Shown here: positions 27,862 to 32,869 of the stretch, piece after piece
How the letters are laid out: each line of letters opens with the position of its first letter
How positions within the stretch are numbered: the first letter of the stretch is position 1
DNA from: a virus
Virus record (IMG/VR): IMGVR_UViG_3300027534_000007
Coordinates: 1-32,869 of that record
Length of the DNA: 32,869 bases
Reading direction: 5' to 3' (one strand)
Position numbers and translations under genes: made by a program
Notes under the pieces: model-generated
Seen by the model: only the letters and a program-made list of their open reading frames with translations
Told to the model about the DNA's origin: nothing
The model's database searches: none

Positions 27862-29025
27862 ATGTCCATGCAATACAAAAACCCTCCTACCACCGCTTCG
27901 AGCGCTGGTCCTCAAATCAACACCCAGTACTACGAAAAGAAGGCCCTCATTGAGGCCCAAAAAGAGCAGTACTTCACCCAGCTGGCTGACGTTGCTTCCA
28001 TGCCCAAGAACATGGGCAAGAAGATCAAGCGTTACCACTACCTGCCTCTGCTCGATGACGCCAACATCAACGACCAGGGTATCGACGCTTCGGGCGCAAC
28101 CATCGCCAACGGTAACCTCTATGGTTCCAGCAAAGACATCGGCACCATCAGCGGCAAGATGCCTGCTCTGAGCGAGACCGGTGGTCGCGTAAACCGTGTT
28201 GGTTTCAAGCGTAAAGAGATCGAAGGCACTCTGGAGAAGTTTGGCTTCTTCGACGAGTACACCCAAGAGTCTTTGGACTTCGACACCGACGCGGATCTGA
28301 TGATGCACATCAACCGCGAGATGATCATGGGTGCCAACGAGATCACCGAAGACGCTCTGCAGATCGACTTGCTGAACGCCGCTGGTGTGATCAAGTACGC
28401 CGGTAACGCTACGTCGAACGCCACCATCGGTGCCGACGACATCGTGACCTACAGCGATCTGATGCGCTTGTCGATTGACCTCGACAACAACCGCACTCCC
28501 AAGCACACCAAGGTGATCACTGGTTCGCGCATGGTCGACACCAAGACCATTCCTTCCGCCCGTGTTGCCTACATCGGCTCTGAGTTGCTGCCTACCTTCA
28601 AAGCCATGAAGGATCTGCACAACAACGCCGCCTTCATCAGCGTTGAGAAGTACGCCGCTGGCGGTACGACTCTGGTTGGTGAAGTTGGTTCTGTCGATCA
28701 GTTCCGCCTGGTGGTGGTGCCTGAGATGATGAAGTGGGCCGGTGCTGGTGTGGCTGACGCTACCAACGCCACCTACGAAACCAACGGTCTGTGCGATGTG
28801 TTCCCGATCCTCGTGGTTGGTGACGAGTCGTTCACTACCATCGGTTTCCAAACCGATGGCAAGAGCGTGAAGTTCAAGATCACCCACAAGGCTCCTGGCG
28901 AGGCTACTGCCGACCGCACTGATCCTTACGGTGAGACCGGCTTCATGTCGATCAAGTGGTACTACGGTTTCATGGCTCTGCGTCCTGAGCGCATCGCCTT
29001 GATCAAGACCGCTGCCAAGCTGTAA
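27862..29025 (+). CDS. major capsid protein (N4 gp56 type)
   Basis: The 387-residue protein starts after AAGGATCACTACC and has the N4-family capsid pattern: a [17 protein letters not shown] helix near residues 22-38, the core [20 protein letters not shown], and the C-terminal [20 protein letters not shown]. It should adopt the HK97 fold of the head shell. Codon use is strongly biased to C-ending codons compared with neighbours, which fits very high expression. Confidence 0.94.
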   Translation: MSMQYKNPPTTASSAGPQINTQYYEKKALIEAQKEQYFTQLADVASMPKNMGKKIKRYHYLPLLDDANINDQGIDASGATIANGNLYGSSKDIGTISGKMPALSETGGRVNRVGFKRKEIEGTLEKFGFFDEYTQESLDFDTDADLMMHINREMIMGANEITEDALQIDLLNAAGVIKYAGNATSNATIGADDIVTYSDLMRLSIDLDNNRTPKHTKVITGSRMVDTKTIPSARVAYIGSELLPTFKAMKDLHNNAAFISVEKYAAGGTTLVGEVGSVDQFRLVVVPEMMKWAGAGVADATNATYETNGLCDVFPILVVGDESFTTIGFQTDGKSVKFKITHKAPGEATADRTDPYGETGFMSIKWYYGFMALRPERIALIKTAAKL

Positions 29026-29038
29026 TCAGCAAACGAGT

Positions 29039-29064
29039 GGGGATGATCTGAAAGGGTCATCCCC
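29039..29064 (+). promoter_or_regulatory. hairpin after the major capsid gene
   Basis: GGGGATGA, loop of ten bases, TCATCCCC, followed by CTTCCC rather than T. It lies 13 bases after the capsid stop. It may protect or process the abundant capsid mRNA and reduce read-through. It is a poor rho-independent terminator by sequence. Confidence 0.55.
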
Positions 29065-29088
29065 CTTCCCATAAACCAAGGAACCGCA

Positions 29089-29646
29089 ATGTCATCCGAT
29101 ACCGACGAAATCCTGACTCAAGACGAGTTGACCACCCTCAAAGCCCGTGCAGATCTGCTCGGCATCACCTATCACCCCTCGATTGGATTGGAGAAACTCC
29201 GTGAAAAAATCAATGCCGCAACCTCCGATGAAGTCCCCCAAGCCAATGCCGGCCAAGCCAGCCCCCAAGAAGAAAATGTGAATCAGAAGCGTGCACGCCT
29301 GAAGAAGGAAGCCCTCGAGCTGGTGCGTATTCGTGTGACTTGCATGAATCCGGCCAAAGCTGAGTGGGAAGGTGAGATCTTCACCGTTGGCAACTCTGCC
29401 ATTGGTTCCGTCACCAAGTACGTGCCGTTCAACGCCGATGCTGGTTGGCATGTGCCCCGCATCATCTACCAACAGCTTGCTGAGCGTCAGTGCCAGATCT
29501 TCACTACGGTGACTGATTCCCGTGGCAACAAGAGCCGCAAAGGCAAGCTGATCCGTGAGTTCGCAATCGAAGTGATGCCTCCTCTGACTCCAGAGGAATT
29601 GCGTGATCTGGCTCAACGCCAGGCCATGGCCAAAGCCATCGATTAA
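29089..29646 (+). CDS. N4 gp55-like virion-region protein (185 residues)
   Basis: It starts with an acidic helical part with KARADLLGITYHPSIGLEKL (a short helix-loop-helix seen in several phage proteins of this position), then a linker rich in P, A and Q, then a conserved C-terminal domain (VRIRVTCMNPAKAEWEGEIF, WHVPRIIYQQLAERQ). This order directly after the capsid gene matches gp55 of N4-like phages. Probable structural or head-stabilising role, not proven. Confidence 0.75.
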   Translation: MSSDTDEILTQDELTTLKARADLLGITYHPSIGLEKLREKINAATSDEVPQANAGQASPQEENVNQKRARLKKEALELVRIRVTCMNPAKAEWEGEIFTVGNSAIGSVTKYVPFNADAGWHVPRIIYQQLAERQCQIFTTVTDSRGNKSRKGKLIREFAIEVMPPLTPEELRDLAQRQAMAKAID

Positions 29647-29671
29647 GTAGCACCCAAGCCTGGATAGACCT

Positions 29672-30613
29672 ATGACCACTATTGCAGTAACAGACCTGAC
29701 CGCAGCCACCCTCGAAGGTACGGGTGTCTTTGATGTTCTGATGCGAGCCAACAAGGCTCACCTTGAAGCCGAGTTCAACAAGAACCGCATCAAGGGTGCA
29801 GAGTACGCCACGGTCTATCTGGGCTCATTGACCCAAGTGATGCAGACTGCTCTGCAGTTCCTACTCACCAAAGAGAAGACCGATCTCGAAGCCCAGCTGC
29901 TTGAAAAGCAGATCCTGTTGGCTCAGAAACAGATCGACAAAGCCACCGCTGAACTGACTCAGATCGCTGCACAGACCGAGCTGATCAATCAGCAGAAGGC
30001 GAACCTCATTGCCGAAGCAGCCAACATCCCCAAGCAAGGTTTGGTGTTGGATGCTCAGAAACTTCAGATCACCCAGCAGACAACCAACCTGCTGGCCGAG
30101 AGCCTGAACATCCCCAAGCAGGGTTTGCTGATCGACGCCAACAAGGCACAGGTCACTCAGCAGACCGAGAACCTGGTCTCCACCAAGCTCCAGGTCGAAG
30201 CCCAGACGCTGCTGATCAACCAGCAGAAGGCCAATGCCATTATCGAAGGCACTGTGCTGGTGGCTCAGGAATGCAAGCTGCGTGCTGAGTTCGATCTCAT
30301 CACAAGCAACACCGTCAAGTCGTCTCAAGAAACTGCGTTGCTGACCCAGAAGGTAGTCACTGAGCGTGCTCAGGTCACTGCCATGGGCGTGGATGACAAC
30401 AGCGTGGTCGGTAAGCAGAAGCTGCTCTACCAGGCCCAGACCGATGGCTTCAAGCGAGACGCGGAACAGAAAGCCGCCAAGCTGATGATCGACACCTGGA
30501 ACGTGAGACGCACCACAGACTCTGACAACACATCTGCAACCAGCACCAACAAGTTGAGCGATGTGGATGTCGGTTCTGCAGTCGCCAAGATGTTGGCAGG
30601 TGTAGGGGTCTAA
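29672..30613 (+). CDS. N4 gp54-like virion protein, long coiled coil with internal repeats
   Basis: The 313 residues are almost wholly helical. Residues 111-138 and 139-166 are a tandem 28-residue repeat (both contain NIPKQGL and TQQT), and LINQQKAN occurs at 104-111 and again at 181-188. Gln/Asn-rich heptads suggest a rod-like oligomer. In N4 the protein at this position is a virion component released with the DNA. A channel or hub role here is inference. Confidence 0.8.
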   Translation: MTTIAVTDLTAATLEGTGVFDVLMRANKAHLEAEFNKNRIKGAEYATVYLGSLTQVMQTALQFLLTKEKTDLEAQLLEKQILLAQKQIDKATAELTQIAAQTELINQQKANLIAEAANIPKQGLVLDAQKLQITQQTTNLLAESLNIPKQGLLIDANKAQVTQQTENLVSTKLQVEAQTLLINQQKANAIIEGTVLVAQECKLRAEFDLITSNTVKSSQETALLTQKVVTERAQVTAMGVDDNSVVGKQKLLYQAQTDGFKRDAEQKAAKLMIDTWNVRRTTDSDNTSATSTNKLSDVDVGSAVAKMLAGVGV

Positions 30614-30630
30614 GCCAACACCAAGCCAAC

Positions 30631-30655
30631 AGGGGAGCCTAGTGCTCCCCTTTTT
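30631..30655 (+). terminator. rho-independent terminator after the gp54-like gene
   Basis: AGGGGAGC, loop CTAGT, GCTCCCCT, then TTTTC. Eight pairs and a T-tract on the + strand. It lies 18 bases after the gp54-like stop and 24 bases before the next gene, so part of late transcription should stop here. Confidence 0.88.
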
Positions 30656-30678
30656 CATATCAGGAGTCAGGACACAAC

Positions 30679-32869
30679 ATGGGACTTTTCAGTAGCAAAT
30701 ATGTGACCCAGGTTGGTACGTCTGTGACTCGGGTCATGGAAGACGACGCGCTTCCAAACGCCATCAAGACAGGTTCTCTTAAAGCGTTCTTCAGAGAAGG
30801 TGAGCTGACCGAGTACGTGATGGAAGAGCTGGCATCCAGCATTGGTGTTCGTGCCGAGCGGATGTACGACTACGCAGAGAACCACTACGTCCATGGTTTG
30901 CCTTCAGGCGAGATCTACTCAGCAACCCAGGGCAGGGCACAGGTAGAGGCCATCATCGAAGCTGCAGAGGGTCAGCAAGTTCTGATGAAGTACTCCAACT
31001 TCGGGCCACCCAACACCTTGCACATCGGCTGGATGAAGCTCATCAGCCAGTACGGCTACAACACCGTCACCAATGAGCTGGCTACGTTGTCTGCTCAAAA
31101 GGGCAAGACCGTCTACCTGGAAGACATGGTGGTCGTGGTTCCAGAGAGTCAATTCGACACGCTGGAATCGAGTGCTCTTGAGCTCTGGGGTACGTCACCT
31201 ACGGCCGGCTACACGCCCAAACGAACGCTGAACATCAATGGCTTGGGTGAGCGATCGGTCTTCTCCCCAATCGTCAAAAGCGCGACTGCTATCGAAGTGC
31301 AGCTCAAGGTGACGTATGTGTGGGAAACCACTCCCAACAATTTCAGCACCGAATCGCTGACCATTTCGATTGCTGAATACGATCCTGCGGTTGACTACTT
31401 CCATGCAAAGTACGAAGTGAACGGTCAGCCCAAATACTGGATCTACGAGAACGACACCGGCACCTATCCAACCTTGGATGCAGTGTTCACTGAACAACCT
31501 GCTGTGTCTGGCTCGTATTTCCCGTTTGCCTACTTCCGGTACAACAAGCAGTCGGTGATCCAGGACAAGACAACCGATGCCTACAAGACCTCGAAGAAGA
31601 TGGTCGAGTACATCGGAATGGACTACGACATGATGGCTGAGACCATCAACGAGAACCCTGACATCGCTGATGTCGAGCAAGCCATGCTGGTCATGGCAGT
31701 GCCTGCAGTCTCCACCGACAAGATCGAGTGCCAATACCTGTTCGATTACTTCGACACCCTGCATTACGACATGGATGGTGGAACGTCTGCTGCCGTTTCG
31801 AATGTTGGTTCAAGGGTTTTCAGGAGAGCTTCTGAAAGCCGGTCGATTGTCATCAAGGACAAGCAGTTCAAGATGGCGCTTCAGAACACCGGCATCTACA
31901 AGCGCTTGGTAGCCGGGACGATTGGTTCTGTCGGCACCTGCACCAGTGCCTATGTAACGACATCGGAAGAAAGAGAAGTCGTTGATCAAGAGACTGGTCT
32001 TGTGTCTTTGGTGTCGGTGCCAAACAAACGGCATGTCTACAAGAAGCAGATTGCACCTGGCTTGTGTGAAGAGATCACGGTCACAGATCTGAGGATGGTG
32101 TACTGGATCTTTGGTGAGTACACGACCACGGGTGATGAGAACGACGACATTCTCCTGATCCCGATCGACAGGACTATTTCAAGACGTTATCCGATGGGAG
32201 AACGTGAGCATTTGTATGCTCGGTCATTGCACTTCGTTTTCAACAGCCGGGTGGTCACGAAGGTCAAGTGGTATCAGACCGGTGTGTTCAAAGCCATCCT
32301 GATCATCGCTGCAGCGATCATGTCGCTGTATGACGGTGGCTGGACTCTGGCAACGATTCTTACGACGGCAGGTATCCAGGCATTGATTGTCACCATCATC
32401 GTGACGATGGTTGTTGGTGAGATCTTTGCAACTGTCTTTAAGCTGTTTGTCAAAGTCTTTGGTGCTGACGTTGCAATGGTGCTGGCCATTGTTGCCGTGC
32501 TGTATGGCGGCTACCAGATGATTCAGCATGGCTCGATCGCTGGTGCACCGTTTGCATCTGAGTTGTTGATGCTGTCTTCTGGTTTATCTCAAGCAGCACT
32601 GAGCGCCAAGATGAATGATCTGATGGGCGAAGCAGAAGCCTTTCGTTTGCTGGCTGAAGAAAAAACTGAATTGTTGGATAAAGCAGAAGATCTGCTGGAC
32701 AACACTTCGTTTCTAAGTCCATTTGTGATCTTTGGCGAGAAGCCAGAAGACTTTTATAATCGGACTGTGCATTCCGGTAACATCGGAATAGTGGGTATCA
32801 ATGCAATCTCCTATTACGTGGACATCGCACTCACCCTTCCCAAATTGAATGACACGTTAGGAGAAGAAA
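30679..32869 (+). CDS. large virion (ejection-type) protein with three membrane segments, gp53/gp52 position, incomplete
   Basis: An ATG at 30679 behind AGGAGTCAGGA opens a frame that runs off the window after 730 codons. The first 500 residues look like a soluble beta/alpha structural domain. Around residues 537-553, 556-587 and 597-615 are three hydrophobic segments (ILIIAAAIMSLY; ALIVTIIVTMVVGEIF; VAMVLAIVAVLYGG), then an acidic helix. A virion protein with membrane segments could enter the host envelope during injection of DNA and virion RNAP. The gene position agrees with N4 gp53/gp52; the exact counterpart is uncertain. Confidence 0.82.
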   Translation, partial: MGLFSSKYVTQVGTSVTRVMEDDALPNAIKTGSLKAFFREGELTEYVMEELASSIGVRAERMYDYAENHYVHGLPSGEIYSATQGRAQVEAIIEAAEGQQVLMKYSNFGPPNTLHIGWMKLISQYGYNTVTNELATLSAQKGKTVYLEDMVVVVPESQFDTLESSALELWGTSPTAGYTPKRTLNINGLGERSVFSPIVKSATAIEVQLKVTYVWETTPNNFSTESLTISIAEYDPAVDYFHAKYEVNGQPKYWIYENDTGTYPTLDAVFTEQPAVSGSYFPFAYFRYNKQSVIQDKTTDAYKTSKKMVEYIGMDYDMMAETINENPDIADVEQAMLVMAVPAVSTDKIECQYLFDYFDTLHYDMDGGTSAAVSNVGSRVFRRASESRSIVIKDKQFKMALQNTGIYKRLVAGTIGSVGTCTSAYVTTSEEREVVDQETGLVSLVSVPNKRHVYKKQIAPGLCEEITVTDLRMVYWIFGEYTTTGDENDDILLIPIDRTISRRYPMGEREHLYARSLHFVFNSRVVTKVKWYQTGVFKAILIIAAAIMSLYDGGWTLATILTTAGIQALIVTIIVTMVVGEIFATVFKLFVKVFGADVAMVLAIVAVLYGGYQMIQHGSIAGAPFASELLMLSSGLSQAALSAKMNDLMGEAEAFRLLAEEKTELLDKAEDLLDNTSFLSPFVIFGEKPEDFYNRTVHSGNIGIVGINAISYYVDIALTLPKLNDTLGEE

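Noticed and set aside
27565-28887. A 440-codon open frame on the minus strand opposite the major capsid gene
   Set aside because: It mirrors the strong codon bias of the capsid and upstream gene, gives a low-complexity His/Val-rich product, and has no ribosome site. The same applies to long antisense frames opposite portal (24071-25714), terminase (20904-21566) and DNA polymerase (4793-5611).
1-32869. CRISPR arrays, insertion sequences, rRNA genes
   Set aside because: No spaced direct repeats, transposase motifs or rRNA segments were seen in the window.

Overview
The window is part of a tailed-phage genome of the N4 type (Schitoviridae-like). The markers are a T7-type RNA polymerase split into two subunits (N4 gp15/gp16 type), a family A DNA polymerase, a MoxR-like AAA ATPase next to a VWA-domain protein, and a late block in N4 order: gp69-like protein, large terminase, gp67-like adaptor, portal, gp57-like protein, major capsid protein and virion proteins. 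A fragment of a host tRNA gene ending in CGGGCGC-G-CCA, plus the general composition, hints at a beta-proteobacterial host. That part is inference. The giant virion RNA polymerase expected of this family is not in the window, but its promoters appear to be.

Layout. 1-1450 (+): end of the late region, with a small membrane protein, Rz with nested Rz1, and a GH19 endolysin. 1447-17329 (-): a long leftward early/middle block. Read in the direction of transcription it holds a SLOG protein, RNAP subunit 1, two small genes, RNAP subunit 2, a terminator, a run of small accessory genes, the AAA ATPase, the VWA/metallopeptidase protein, an SF1 helicase, DNA polymerase, an Nmad5-like protein, small genes, and a decayed integration module fused to a host tRNA 3' end. 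It converges on the endolysin. 17366-19211 (-): the earliest region, where five hairpins of the type CATG-SSC-GGA-GSS precede very small genes, each close to an N4 virion-RNAP promoter. 19212-19629: a divergent control region with a G11 tract, a tRNA-Tyr-like gene, a rho-independent terminator and a probable late promoter. 19630-32869 (+): packaging and virion genes, interrupted by one leftward dUTPase gene.

How it fits together. By analogy with N4, virion RNAP injected with the DNA would read the hairpin promoters leftward, making small takeover proteins and then the two-subunit RNAP. That enzyme would transcribe the replication genes. Host RNAP would later transcribe the rightward late genes. 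In N4 the early and late starts lie at opposite genome ends. Here they meet at 19.2-19.6 kb, so the sequence seems to be joined through, or permuted relative to, the N4-type ends.

Most notable: the five-member hairpin promoter array with a stem-loop at the start of each predicted transcript; the integrase-start/tRNA scar in an apparently lytic phage; two genes lodged between the RNAP subunits; the tRNA-Tyr-like gene in the control region; and repeated junction cassettes in an accessory cluster.
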